Part shown: positions 8,723 to 16,911 of the stretch, one piece after another
How the letters are laid out: every line of letters begins with the position of its first letter
Position numbering within the stretch: position 1 is the first letter of the stretch
Source of the DNA: Chloroflexota bacterium
GTDB lineage: Bacteria; Chloroflexota; UBA4733
Reading direction: 5' to 3'
NCBI GenBank assembly: GCA_023381895.1
Contig: JAMCTA010000060.1
Span: 1-45,978 of the forward strand
DNA length: 45,978 nucleotides
Position numbers and translations under genes: made by a program
The notes under the pieces: model-generated
Databases searched by the model: none
The model's input: the letters and a program-made list of their open reading frames with translations, nothing else
Told to the model about the DNA's origin: nothing

Positions 8723-9149
8723 TCGCAGGTCCCGCAGCTCACGTCCTCCGAGTTCGATGCTCCGTCCCCCTGTTCCTCTAGCCTTAGATAAACGGCTCTT
8801 TATATGTTAGGGAGTATACCAGAAGCGCAGGGCGTACTGCCGGTGAGAAGATCGGGCCTTGCTGTATGAAATCTTACCGATCTATGATGTGCATCGTCGC
8901 ACAACGTGACAGTGGTGGCTACGACGTCTTGGCTTCCGGTACCTGCTCCAACCGGCGCGAGAACGATGGTTGTCCACCAGATGGCATCGTTCGTCCTCTC
9001 TGGTAGGCACGTCTATACACATCTCGTTACCTTTCTCGGCGCTTGATGGTTCGTGCAAGACTGCTGCCGGCCGTGATAATAGAGATTCGGTAGAGTCGTG
9101 TGTGGCGACTCAGAAGAGATGTGGCCTTGCCCTAGTTCGATGAAGAGCA
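8723..9149. other. Divergent intergenic region between arsR and pheA
   Basis: This stretch must hold the promoters of the minus-strand arsR operon and of pheA. The first 80 bases also contain the probable 5' end of arsR. A TATACT hexamer (minus strand, 8814-8819) and GATAAT (plus strand, 9075-9080) could be -10 boxes, but neither has a good -35 partner. An inverted repeat lies at 8961-8992. I see no coding frame and no T-box or tryptophan-type leader peptide. Confidence 0.5.
8961..8992. promoter_or_regulatory. Inverted repeat upstream of pheA
   Basis: GAACGATG (8961-8968) and CATCGTTC (8985-8992) are perfect inverted arms of eight bases around a 16-base centre. The element is about 160 bp before the pheA start. 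It could be an operator or part of a leader RNA; neither is shown. Confidence 0.35.
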
Positions 9150-10295
9150 ATGACAGATTCCGAATCGACATCGACCGGCGCAACGCCGGTGCAGCAAATT
9201 GCGGTTGGTGAGCTGCTCCAATCATCTCGAACTGAAATCGACCGTCTTGACGGAGAGATCGTCCAGCTTCTCAACGCCCGGGCGCGCGTCGTCGAGCGTA
9301 TCGGACAGGTGAAACAACAGCGCGGGGTTGCCGCATTTATTCCTGAGCGAGAAGAGAATGTCTACGATAATGTCCGGGCAGCGAATCAAGGCCCGCTCAG
9401 TGACGAAGCATTGAAGGCCATCTATCGAGAGGTCCTGTCATCGATGCGATCACTAGAGGACCATCTGACGGTCGCGTATCTCGGGCCAGCGCATACGTTC
9501 ACCCACGAAGCTGCCCAGCTGCGCTTTGGGTCATCTGCCGTCTACCTGCCGCAGCCGACTGTACAGGAAGTCTTCAATGCTGTTGAGCGTGGCTTGGCCG
9601 ACTATGGCGTTGCGGCGATAGAGAACTCGCTTCAAGGAGTCGTCACCTCAACTCTGGATGCCTTCATCGATGCTGATCCTAATCTCAAGGTGTGTGCGGA
9701 GATCATTCTGCCTATCAGTCACTTCCTCCTCGGTCGGGGAACACTGGCACAGGTCCATCGTATCTATTCGCATCCCATGGCTCTAGGACAGTGCCGGAAC
9801 TGGCTGGCGGCCCATCTCGGCGCGGCGGAGCAGATCGAAGTATCGAGCACCTCACGGGCAGCGGAGCTTGCACAGGACGATCCGACGGCAGCGGCCGTTG
9901 GGTCGAAGCTCGCTTCTTATCACTACAACTTACAGCTACTTGCGGAGCACATCGAGGATCGCAACGACAACGCAACACGGTTCTATGTGCTTGGCCGTCA
10001 GCTTGGCCAGCCATCGGGCAACGACCGGACAGCACTCATGCTCTCCATTCGAGATCGCATCGGGGCACTGCACGACATCACTGGCTGTCTCGTCAGGCAC
10101 GGCATCAATATGACTCACTTCGACCACCGCCCTTCTCGACGCAAGATCTGGGACTACGTGTTCTTCGTAGAACTCATTGGGCATCCGGTTGAGCCCAACT
10201 TCGAGGCTGCGCTGGAGGAGCTCCGGGAGTACTGTCTGGCCGTGCGGGTGCTGGGGAGCTGGCGTCCAGGTGAGCTCGCTGCCGTTCGGGCATAG
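9150..10295 (+). CDS. pheA: Bifunctional chorismate mutase / prephenate dehydratase
   Basis: P-protein of 381 residues making phenylpyruvate from chorismate in phenylalanine synthesis. An AroQ-type chorismate mutase helix bundle spans about 25-105, with the typical IDRLDGEIVQLLNARA start. Prephenate dehydratase spans about 107-285, opening with VAYLGPAHTFTHEAA and containing the catalytic Thr276 in NDNATRF. A C-terminal ACT domain (about 295-370) carries GALHDI (305-310) and a HRPSR variant (326-330) of the ESRP motif that binds phenylalanine, so feedback inhibition is expected. The ribosome binding site is weak (GAAGAG). The gene heads a run with a zinc-ribbon gene and aroE. Confidence 0.96.
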   Translation: MTDSESTSTGATPVQQIAVGELLQSSRTEIDRLDGEIVQLLNARARVVERIGQVKQQRGVAAFIPEREENVYDNVRAANQGPLSDEALKAIYREVLSSMRSLEDHLTVAYLGPAHTFTHEAAQLRFGSSAVYLPQPTVQEVFNAVERGLADYGVAAIENSLQGVVTSTLDAFIDADPNLKVCAEIILPISHFLLGRGTLAQVHRIYSHPMALGQCRNWLAAHLGAAEQIEVSSTSRAAELAQDDPTAAAVGSKLASYHYNLQLLAEHIEDRNDNATRFYVLGRQLGQPSGNDRTALMLSIRDRIGALHDITGCLVRHGINMTHFDHRPSRRKIWDYVFFVELIGHPVEPNFEAALEELREYCLAVRVLGSWRPGELAAVRA

Positions 10296-10378
10296 GTATA
10301 GCCCGCGAGAGCCATGCTTGGGAGACCGCTGGCGTACAATACGATCTCACTGCGCTGGTCGCGGAGGAGGAAGCCAAT

Positions 10379-10735
10379 ATGGATCAACACATCGCTCACG
10401 CGATTGAGCGCAGTCTGGCTCACTCCGGATGTCCATTGTGCGGGGCTCGCCTGCGACTCATGCGGGTGTTGTCGCAGCGAGACGTCACCGCAGTGTTCTC
10501 GGCCCACTGCGATGAGTGTGGCGCGGATTCAACCCGCCTCTGCTTCACCGGAGATGCCCTAGTGCAGATCCAGCAACGCCTGATCGCAAACGACGAAGGG
10601 GCCTGCGTTTCTCCCCCGGCTCGATATCCTGGTCCGCTGACGACTCGGGATGTCGCGTGCGTGCGCGAATTCCTCGCGACGTTCGACGGTGACTTCCTGC
10701 GTCTCTTTCAGAGACTTTCAATCCCAAGAGAATGA
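10379..10735 (+). CDS. Small zinc-ribbon protein of unknown function
   Basis: A 118-residue protein with four Cys in two pairs, CPLC (Cys18 and Cys21) and CDEC (Cys44 and Cys47), forming a zinc ribbon. A mostly helical C-terminal half includes LTTRDVACVREFLATFDGDF. The start is firm: GGAGGAGG lies eight bases before the ATG. Its TGA overlaps the aroE start as ATGA, so the two are probably translated together. Length and composition suggest a small cytosolic protein. I do not recognise a named family. Placement between pheA and aroE hints at a role linked to that operon, but this is only context. Confidence 0.8.
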   Translation: MDQHIAHAIERSLAHSGCPLCGARLRLMRVLSQRDVTAVFSAHCDECGADSTRLCFTGDALVQIQQRLIANDEGACVSPPARYPGPLTTRDVACVREFLATFDGDFLRLFQRLSIPRE

Positions 10736-11610
10736 TGCGCCACTGTGGTGTTATTGGCCGGACGCTGAAGCACTCGATTTCCGCAGTCTTTCAACAGGCT
10801 GCTTTTGATGCTTGCCACCTTGATGTTCTCTATCACGCTTGGGAGCTCGAGCCCGACGCAGTGGCTCCTCACGTTGCTCAGCTCCGACGCGACGGCTTCC
10901 TGGGCACAAACGTCACGATTCCCTACAAGCTGTCTGTGCTGAGCTACGTCGATGAGCAAGATCCGCTTGTGGCTCAAGTGGGGGCAGCGAACACCATCGT
11001 TTCCCATGAGGGGCGGCTCGCCGCTTTTAACACGGATGTCGGAGGGTTTGCGAAGGCACTGCGCGAGGATCTGGGAACTGTGGCGCAGGAACAGCGGGTG
11101 CTCCTCCTGGGGGCGGGCGGTGCAGCTCGCGCAGTAGCTGTAGCCCTTCTTCGTGACGGAGCTCACAGTATCATCATCTGTGCTCGCGGTGCTGCCCGTG
11201 CTCACGAGCTGGCGACTACCCTTGATGACGCGCGTGTGCAAACGGCAGAGTGGAGAGAACGTGACCTCCACGAGCTGGTGCGTGGAGCAACGCTCATCGT
11301 CAATGCCACACCTCTTGGGATGCTCGGTGAGTTACAAGAGGCGACACCCTTACCCGATCTCGAGCTACAACCGCAGGCGTTCGTATTCGATCTCGTGGCA
11401 AATCCTCTCGAAACGCGCCTGATGCGCGAGGCGGCGAGTGTTGGTGCTCGTGTGGTAGGTGGTCTCCCGATGCTAATCTATCAGGGAGCCGAGTCTTTTG
11501 AGCTCTGGACAGGGATACCGGCGCCGCTTACCGTGATGCGAGCGGCAGCCGAAGAACATATGCGGGCCAGAGATCACTGGATCAGCGAGCCGGCGAACCA
11601 CCGCCGGTGA
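10732..11610 (+). CDS. aroE: Shikimate dehydrogenase
   Basis: NADP-dependent enzyme of 292 residues reducing 3-dehydroshikimate to shikimate. The N-terminal substrate domain shows Ser15 and Ser17 (HSIS), the catalytic Lys66 in NVTIPYK and Asp102 in FNTDVGGF. A Rossmann domain follows with GAGGAARAV near residue 125 and NATPLGM further on. The usual SxSP motif has Ala in place of Pro, a conservative departure. The start ATG overlaps the stop of the zinc-ribbon gene. The neighbouring pheA supports a role in aromatic amino acid supply. Confidence 0.95.
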   Translation: MMRHCGVIGRTLKHSISAVFQQAAFDACHLDVLYHAWELEPDAVAPHVAQLRRDGFLGTNVTIPYKLSVLSYVDEQDPLVAQVGAANTIVSHEGRLAAFNTDVGGFAKALREDLGTVAQEQRVLLLGAGGAARAVAVALLRDGAHSIIICARGAARAHELATTLDDARVQTAEWRERDLHELVRGATLIVNATPLGMLGELQEATPLPDLELQPQAFVFDLVANPLETRLMREAASVGARVVGGLPMLIYQGAESFELWTGIPAPLTVMRAAAEEHMRARDHWISEPANHRR

Positions 11611-11714
11611 GAGACGGTGCAGCGGCACACGGTTCACTCCGTTGGGAGATGGAGCGGTGTACACTCCGCCCCTCCCGCCATCAACCACGCCCGTGGCGTC
11701 CCCGGTTCGATCCG

Positions 11715-11810
11715 GACGGCCGGTACTTCCGGAGACTGGTGGGGGCTGGCAAGGCCGGCATCCTCCTGGGCGGTGATGATCTCTCACCAGGCCCCACCAG
11801 AATAGCCGTC
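11715..11810. other. Nested inverted repeats after aroE, possible structured RNA or terminator
   Basis: The outer arms are GACGGC (11715-11720) and GCCGTC (11805-11810). The inner arms are CTGGTGGGGGCTGG (11736-11749) and CCAGGCCCCACCAG (11787-11800), which pair at 13 of 14 positions. A small CCGG-TACTT-CCGG hairpin lies between the left arms. The 37-base loop is G+C-rich. The element lies between the convergent aroE and metallo-hydrolase genes. The symmetry suits a bidirectional terminator, but it is more elaborate than usual. Confidence 0.5.
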
Positions 11811-11870
11811 AAGTGAGACCGCGAGGGCTATGACTGCACGCTAGAGCGAACTCTCCGTGATAGACGGACT

Positions 11871-12707
11871 CTATAGGGTGATGCGCAAACCATCGTAGGC
11901 CGGTTGGACACCAAATGGCGCCAGCGCTGCCGCTATGTCCTCGTGAGTGCCACAAGAGTTGTGAGAGAAATGGTGGGCATAATGGCGCGATCCGGGAGCA
12001 AGCAGGCCCCGCCGCCCGAGCTCTTGATGATGCCATCCGCACTCTTTGAACGTCATGTGTCCCCCTGGAGTGTCGTTGGAAGATGGGTAGGTTCCCATAG
12101 TCGCCTCGATCGCGACTGCGTTGAACTTCACTTGCTTCCGTCTGAGCTCCTCGAGCGCCTCCCACGTCTCTGGGAAGAAGGGACCGGTGTCGTTGGCCCA
12201 GAGTAAGGCCCTGCCTTCGCGCTGAATGGCGAAGAACAAGGGGTCGATCGTCATGTCGTGGCGTGCAAGCAGTGCGGTCACGGTGTACGGGCCGAGGTTG
12301 AACGTCTCGAAGGCGTGGACGGTACGCAAGGACACCTGCTCACTGGTGCCGTTGCAAAAGGAGCTGATCCTGGCGATGGTCGTCGGTGAACCACAGAGCT
12401 CCCACGGTGCAGGTGGTGTTCCAGCGAAGTCTCGCTTGCGAAAGGTGAAGTTGCTGTCCAGGAGATGGTCGGAATGGCTGTGCGTCTGCAGTACGTAGTG
12501 CACCCGATCGAGGCGCAGGCGAAGAGCATGCACCGAGGCAAGAAGGTCCGGTCCTACATCGATCAATAAGTCATCATCGATGAGCGCCGACGTGCGACGC
12601 CGGAAGTTTGGGCCTGCGGCAACACGGGCGGCCTCGCAGTGCTCGCACGAGCAAAAGAGCGCAGGAAAGCCTTCGGCTGCTCCAGTTCCAAGAAAGAGCA
12701 AGTCCAC
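11871..12707 (-). CDS. MBL-fold metallo-hydrolase, PhnP-like
   Basis: Metallo-beta-lactamase-fold hydrolase of 278 residues. The N-terminus has the PhnP-type pattern GTGAAEGFP followed by CSCEHCEAAR, whose Cys cluster is structural in that group. The metal motif HSHSDH covers residues 76-81, and later His and Asp residues (ARHD, ANDTG) complete the site. Known relatives act on cyclic phosphodiesters, such as phosphoribosyl cyclic phosphate. No phosphonate genes are nearby, so the substrate is open. It starts with GTG; GAAAGGA lies about 12 bases upstream. Confidence 0.85.
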   Translation of the reverse strand: MDLLFLGTGAAEGFPALFCSCEHCEAARVAAGPNFRRRTSALIDDDLLIDVGPDLLASVHALRLRLDRVHYVLQTHSHSDHLLDSNFTFRKRDFAGTPPAPWELCGSPTTIARISSFCNGTSEQVSLRTVHAFETFNLGPYTVTALLARHDMTIDPLFFAIQREGRALLWANDTGPFFPETWEALEELRRKQVKFNAVAIEATMGTYPSSNDTPGGHMTFKECGWHHQELGRRGLLAPGSRHYAHHFSHNSCGTHEDIAAALAPFGVQPAYDGLRITL

Positions 12708-12796
12708 GCTAGTCGTGAGTCCTTTCTGTCCTGATCGGAGATCTTCAGGTTATCCAGTCACCGCTCAGTGTATGCTCGTAGTCTAAACTGCGTGTG

Positions 12797-12806
12797 ACGT
12801 GCACGT
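12797..12806. promoter_or_regulatory. Ten-base perfect palindrome in a divergent promoter region
   Basis: ACGTGCACGT is a perfect palindrome about 90 bp upstream of the metallo-hydrolase start and 133 bp upstream of the GNAT gene. Its position in a divergent gap allows an operator role; no regulator gene is adjacent. Confidence 0.25.
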
Positions 12807-12939
12807 GTACCTCCTGGGGGCGCACCGGGCACTGGAAGACTCTGCTTCAGTCTGGATGAGAGGTTTCACCGTGAACGGCACGCCGGGCGCAAATGAGACT
12901 GACGCGGCGATGGTAGCGTACTGGGTGACGGTGTGAAGT

Positions 12940-13833
12940 GTGGATGTCGAAATGGCTGGCTGCGTGCAGAGCGTACGAATTCGAGAGGCGCTCGTCGAGG
13001 ATGTACCGCGTATTACCGGCCTGTACCAAGCAGATGGCTTCCCATTGGCCTGGGGAGATTCATTGCGGTCCTTCTACCTGTTTACTTGCGTCCTCGCGAC
13101 CCGGGGGCGCACCCTGATCGCGCTGGCGAACGGCGAGATGGCCGGCCACCTCGAGGTCGTGCTCGCAGGCAGTGCCAGCGGCGAAGGACGGGATGGCTTC
13201 ATCACTGCACTGGAAATAGGTAAGGGCTGGCGCCGGCGTGGTATAGCTCGGGCGCTGGTTGGTGAGGCTTGCAGGTGGGTGCGAAGTCGTGGCGGCGCCC
13301 ACCTCGGAGTAGTCCCGGAGGACGAGGCGGCACTGGCCTTCTATCGAGCAGTGGGGTTTGTGCCTGGCACGGATCTCATTGACATCGACGTACGGGTCAG
13401 CAGAGCCCAGCAGACTCTCACTCCACCGCTACGACCTGTGCGGGCCCTGGCACCAGCCGAGCGTCCTTGGAGGGGCCGGCGACACGTAGCAGGAATGATC
13501 TTGCCTGCTGCTTACTGTTGGGCACGCACAGTGTTGGCGGCTCCGTGGAATCTTCCGGAAGCCGAGAATACGGGAGGTTGGGAGCTCGAGGGAGGAGCCG
13601 TGCTACTGGCCGATCCGACGCTGCTCCATCTGCTCCTGCCAGAGGGTACCGATCCTTGTGCGGCGCAGTCGCAGGACTGGTGGTCGACTCTGCTGCAGTT
13701 GCGGGCTGATAATCGTGATGGTTTTGCGCACACCGTTGTCTCACGCTCGGTGGGGGAATGCTTGGGATGGCTGCGTGCCGGTGCCGGACATGACGTGCAT
13801 GAGACGGTGCTGATGGTACGCAACTGCGGCTAG
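12940..13833 (+). CDS. GNAT family N-acetyltransferase with C-terminal extension
   Basis: Protein of 297 residues whose first half (about 12-150) is a GNAT fold. The acetyl-CoA-binding motif reads GKGWRRRGIARAL, followed by EDEAALAFYRAVGF, the usual motif B end. The second half (about 165-297) has no motif I recognise and may be a degenerate second GNAT domain; it is Trp- and Leu-rich. The start is uncertain: GTG at 12940 is the longest, ATG at 12952 is an alternative, and neither has a strong ribosome binding site. Substrate unknown. Confidence 0.8.
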   Translation: MDVEMAGCVQSVRIREALVEDVPRITGLYQADGFPLAWGDSLRSFYLFTCVLATRGRTLIALANGEMAGHLEVVLAGSASGEGRDGFITALEIGKGWRRRGIARALVGEACRWVRSRGGAHLGVVPEDEAALAFYRAVGFVPGTDLIDIDVRVSRAQQTLTPPLRPVRALAPAERPWRGRRHVAGMILPAAYCWARTVLAAPWNLPEAENTGGWELEGGAVLLADPTLLHLLLPEGTDPCAAQSQDWWSTLLQLRADNRDGFAHTVVSRSVGECLGWLRAGAGHDVHETVLMVRNCG

Positions 13834-13906
13834 AATGCTCCTCGACCAGTTTAGAGAGTGGCACCCGTCGCTACAATCCCTGTAGGGAGATGAGAGGTCA
13901 CGAGAC

Positions 13907-14830
13907 ATGCCTGAGCGAATCGGCTTCATTGGGCTAGGCATCATGGGCAGGCCCATGGCACATAACTTAGTCAAGGCCGGTTATCCGCTCATTGTCCACA
14001 ATCGTAGCCGGGCGGCTGTACAAGAGCTGGTGGCGGTAGGGGCCCAAGTTGCTGTGACGCCCCGAGAGGTGGCAGAGCGTAGCAACATCATCATTACAAT
14101 GTTGCCGGACTCACCGGATGTTGCGATGGTAGTGGGTGGCCCAAACGGAATTCTGGAGGGCATCCGGCCAAAATCGATCATTATCGATATGAGTACTATT
14201 GCCCCCGGAGTCGCGCGGGGTCTGGCTGCGAAGACGCTCACAAAGGGCGCAGTGATGCTGGACGCGCCGGTGAGTGGTGGAGACAAAGGTGCCATCGCGG
14301 GAACGCTCTCGATCATGGTCGGTGGTCCTTACGCTACATTCGAGCAGGTTCTGCCGGTACTCTCGACCATGGGCAAGACAATCGTGCATGTGGGTAGCAG
14401 TGGTGCTGGGCAGACGGTGAAGGCTTGCAACCAAATTGTCGTCGCTCTCACGATCGAAGCAGTGAGTGAAGCACTCGTGCTCGGCTCAAAAGCAGGGGTC
14501 GATCCAGCTAGGATTCTCGAGGTCCTTGGTGGTGGATTAGCGGCCAATCGCGTTATGGAGATGCGCGGGCCAGGCATGCTGCAGCACACCTTCACTCCTG
14601 GATTCAAAGTCCGCCTCCACCACAAAGACCTGGGAATTGCACTCGATGCCGGGAAGCAGTTCGGTGTCCCGCTCCCGGTGACTGCGCTTGTGGATCAGTT
14701 CTTAGCCGCGATGATCAGTGCTGGCGATGGAGAGCTAGATCACTCTGCCTTGTTAAAGCAGCTGGAGAAGCTCGCCCAGCACCGCGTGGGGCACGCGGCG
14801 GTGACTGATCCCGATAGATCGCTGCAGTAG
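13907..14830 (+). CDS. 3-hydroxyisobutyrate / tartronate-semialdehyde reductase family dehydrogenase
   Basis: NAD(P)-dependent beta-hydroxyacid dehydrogenase of 307 residues. The Rossmann motif is GFIGLGIMG (6-14). The substrate-binding loop is DAPVSGGDKGA (119-129), and the catalytic Lys172 with Asn175 lies in GAGQTVKACNQ. Length and the GAGQ-K-N motif fit GarR-like 2-hydroxy-3-oxopropionate reductases and 3-hydroxyisobutyrate dehydrogenases, which sequence alone does not separate. Its TAG stop shares one base with the GTG start of the next gene, so the two are coupled. Confidence 0.9.
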   Translation: MPERIGFIGLGIMGRPMAHNLVKAGYPLIVHNRSRAAVQELVAVGAQVAVTPREVAERSNIIITMLPDSPDVAMVVGGPNGILEGIRPKSIIIDMSTIAPGVARGLAAKTLTKGAVMLDAPVSGGDKGAIAGTLSIMVGGPYATFEQVLPVLSTMGKTIVHVGSSGAGQTVKACNQIVVALTIEAVSEALVLGSKAGVDPARILEVLGGGLAANRVMEMRGPGMLQHTFTPGFKVRLHHKDLGIALDAGKQFGVPLPVTALVDQFLAAMISAGDGELDHSALLKQLEKLAQHRVGHAAVTDPDRSLQ

Positions 14831-15774
14831 TGTCAGGCGACGTCCTCGTACCGCGAGCCTTTGCTCGAACCGTCTTGGCGAGTAAGGGTGGACAAGCACG
14901 AGACTGGCTGGCGCGACTTCCGGGGCAGTTGCAGCAGTGTAGAGCGACGTGGCAACTGCAGATCAGTGAACCGTTTCCCGGGGCGCGCTTGCACTTTGTG
15001 GCGCCGGCGACGCTACCGACAGGGCAGACAGCTGTGCTCAAGATCTATTTTCCTACGGGCGAATACAGGCACGAGGTAGCCGCGTTGCGACACTGGAACG
15101 GCCACGGCTGCGCGTTCCTGCTCGGCGCCCTCGATGATGCTGAAGCGCTCTTGCTCGAGCGAGTGGAGCCTGGTAGCGATGCGAGCGCTCTCGCTGAGGA
15201 TGAGGCTATCGCTGCAGCGGCGCATGTGATGCAGCACCTGTGGACCACAGAGCGAGCGCGGCACCCGTTTCCTACCGTGGCGGAGTGGGGCAGTGAGTTG
15301 AAGGAGTTTGAATTACGCACCTACCGTGGCGGAGGAATGCTGCCAGTCGATCTCATGACGGCAGCAAGGCGAGCATTCGATGATCTGACCGCCTCGGCGG
15401 CAGCTCCGGTAGTCTTGCACGGCGATCTGCACCACTTCAACTTACTCCAATCACATCGGGCCGGATGGTTGGCAATCGATCCGAAAGGTGTTCTGGGCGA
15501 GCCAGCGTACGAGGTTGGAGCGTTTATCCGGAATCCACCTGGAATCGAGCAGCATCCCCATCTGCAGGCAGTGCTTCGACACCGGATCGACCAGTTCTCA
15601 CAGCTTCTTGCTTTGCCGGAGAAACGTTTGCTGGGCTGGGCCTTCGCTCAGACGGCGCTCGCCACGTGGTGGACTCTTGACGGTGGCGACCTACCGTCAC
15701 CAGCGGTGGGAAGGATGCTTGCTGTGCTCGATCATCTGCGGCACAGCGTGGATGACGGGTCACTGTCGCGCTAG
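14830..15774 (+). CDS. Aminoglycoside/hydroxyurea kinase-like phosphotransferase
   Basis: Kinase-fold protein of 314 residues. The catalytic loop HGDLHHFN has Asp199, and the metal-binding IDPKG has Asp217. The following GEPAYEVGAFIRNP is characteristic of the APH(6)/hydroxyurea phosphotransferase group, to which streptomycin 6-kinases belong. ATP-binding Lys is probably in TAVLKIYF. The GTG start overlaps the dehydrogenase stop by one base. In this chromosomal setting a metabolic small-molecule kinase is as likely as antibiotic resistance. It ends overlapping the stop of the convergent DUF971 gene (CTAG, 15771-15774). Confidence 0.85.
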   Translation: MSGDVLVPRAFARTVLASKGGQARDWLARLPGQLQQCRATWQLQISEPFPGARLHFVAPATLPTGQTAVLKIYFPTGEYRHEVAALRHWNGHGCAFLLGALDDAEALLLERVEPGSDASALAEDEAIAAAAHVMQHLWTTERARHPFPTVAEWGSELKEFELRTYRGGGMLPVDLMTAARRAFDDLTASAAAPVVLHGDLHHFNLLQSHRAGWLAIDPKGVLGEPAYEVGAFIRNPPGIEQHPHLQAVLRHRIDQFSQLLALPEKRLLGWAFAQTALATWWTLDGGDLPSPAVGRMLAVLDHLRHSVDDGSLSR

Positions 15775-16157
15775 TGTCGCTCAATCTGTTCCCAGCGCGT
15801 GCGCCGCTCGCTGTCACACGTGGGGCATGGGCAGAGATCGCGGAGGGTCTCAAACGTGAACAGCCCGCTGTCGTGCCCATCTTGCCACACTGGCTGCAAG
15901 GCGTACGCGCCCACCAACTCTACCTGACGCAGGTCTTCCTTTTCGGGTGAAAGATGGTCAACCATATCCAACAGGCCGGGACGGCCGAACTCACCCTTAC
16001 ACTCCGCACAAGGGCAGTGCCACCGGAGGTATGGATATGGGTACACACTGATGTGTCCGTCTGCCCAGCTGATCTCCAGCGCTCGGCTCCTGCTAAGGAG
16101 TGTGATGCGTGTTGGCTGCACTGCAGCCGGGCCATCGTCGACGGGGGTATCGCTCAC
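15771..16157 (-). CDS. DUF971 (GBBH-like N-terminal) protein
   Basis: Small protein of 128 residues with the DUF971 pattern ALEISWADGHISVYPYPYL followed by WHCPCAEC. This fold is the N-terminal domain of gamma-butyrobetaine hydroxylases and, alone, occurs near Fe-S and ApbC/Mrp genes in many bacteria. Four more Cys near the end (CPCPTC) could bind zinc or iron. GTG start, 13 bases after the stop of the cyclophilin lipoprotein gene, so the two are likely one unit. Function of free-standing members is unknown. Confidence 0.85.
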   Translation of the reverse strand: MSDTPVDDGPAAVQPTRITLLSRSRALEISWADGHISVYPYPYLRWHCPCAECKGEFGRPGLLDMVDHLSPEKEDLRQVELVGAYALQPVWQDGHDSGLFTFETLRDLCPCPTCDSERRTRWEQIERH

Positions 16158-16170
16158 TGCGCGTCAACCT

Positions 16171-16854
16171 CTAGTGCTCTTGAATGATCACGTGCTCTAT
16201 GACTACCGGAGTCACCGGCTTCGATTTCTGCCCGTCCGAGCCAGTTGTGAGCGGCACTTGCGTAATTCTCTTCAATGCTTGAAAGCCACTCGTAACCTTG
16301 CCGAAGTAGGAGTATAGTGGCTGCAACTGGCCAGAATCGTTTGCCACACAGATGAAGAACTGGCTGCCGTTAGTGTTCGGGCCTGAGTTAGCCATGGCGA
16401 CAGCACCGAGGGTGTAGACCTTCGCGCTGGAGGGTAGCTCATCTGGGAATGTATAGCCAGGGCCGCCCGCACCAGTGCCTTGCGGATCGCCGCCTTGAAT
16501 TACGAAGCCAGGCACGATCCGGTGGAAGGTTAGACCATCATAGAAGCCGTGGCATGCCAGGAAGACGAAATTGTTGACGGTCTGTGGCGCGGCCTTCGGC
16601 AGCAGCTCGATAATGATCGTGCCGTACTGCGTCTCGACGATCGCCGTATAGCTCTTGGAGGTGTCGATCGTCATAGGTGGCGGGGCGGTGAAGTTGCGCT
16701 CAGGGGAGCTCGGCGGGAGCTGCCCACCACACGCCGCCTTCTCCGCGGCAGTGTCGATACTGACGCTTGCCGCGCTCGCGCTTGTGCCGCAAGCGACGAG
16801 CGCAAGGCACGCACACGCAACAGCCAAGGCATTCAACCACGCCCCTAGTCTCAT
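16171..16854 (-). CDS. Cyclophilin-type peptidyl-prolyl isomerase, lipoprotein
   Basis: Exported prolyl isomerase of 227 residues. A signal peptide ends in a lipobox (LVAC, Cys22). The cyclophilin domain from about 65 to 225 has the catalytic segment FHRIVPGFVIQGGDP and the substrate-binding NTNGSQFFI. Cyclophilins speed cis-trans proline isomerisation during folding; the lipid anchor puts this one on the outer face of the membrane. ATG at 16854 is preferred over an in-frame TTG at 16869 because GAGAGG lies at proper spacing. A second, unanchored cyclophilin lies at 43941-44465. Confidence 0.93.
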   Translation of the reverse strand: MRLGAWLNALAVACACLALVACGTSASAASVSIDTAAEKAACGGQLPPSSPERNFTAPPPMTIDTSKSYTAIVETQYGTIIIELLPKAAPQTVNNFVFLACHGFYDGLTFHRIVPGFVIQGGDPQGTGAGGPGYTFPDELPSSAKVYTLGAVAMANSGPNTNGSQFFICVANDSGQLQPLYSYFGKVTSGFQALKRITQVPLTTGSDGQKSKPVTPVVIEHVIIQEH

Positions 16855-16911
16855 CGATACCCCTCTCAACGACGGTGCTGACCGGGCTATCCTCGGTACA
16901 CTGTGGTCATC

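Noticed and set aside
11698..11725. tRNA-like T-arm (GGTTCGATCC) downstream of aroE
   Set aside because: The arm does not pair to the required five base pairs, and no anticodon or acceptor stems fit around it.
14830..15774. Acquired streptomycin-resistance gene on a mobile element
   Set aside because: There are no flanking insertion sequences or composition shift, and the gene is coupled to a metabolic dehydrogenase.
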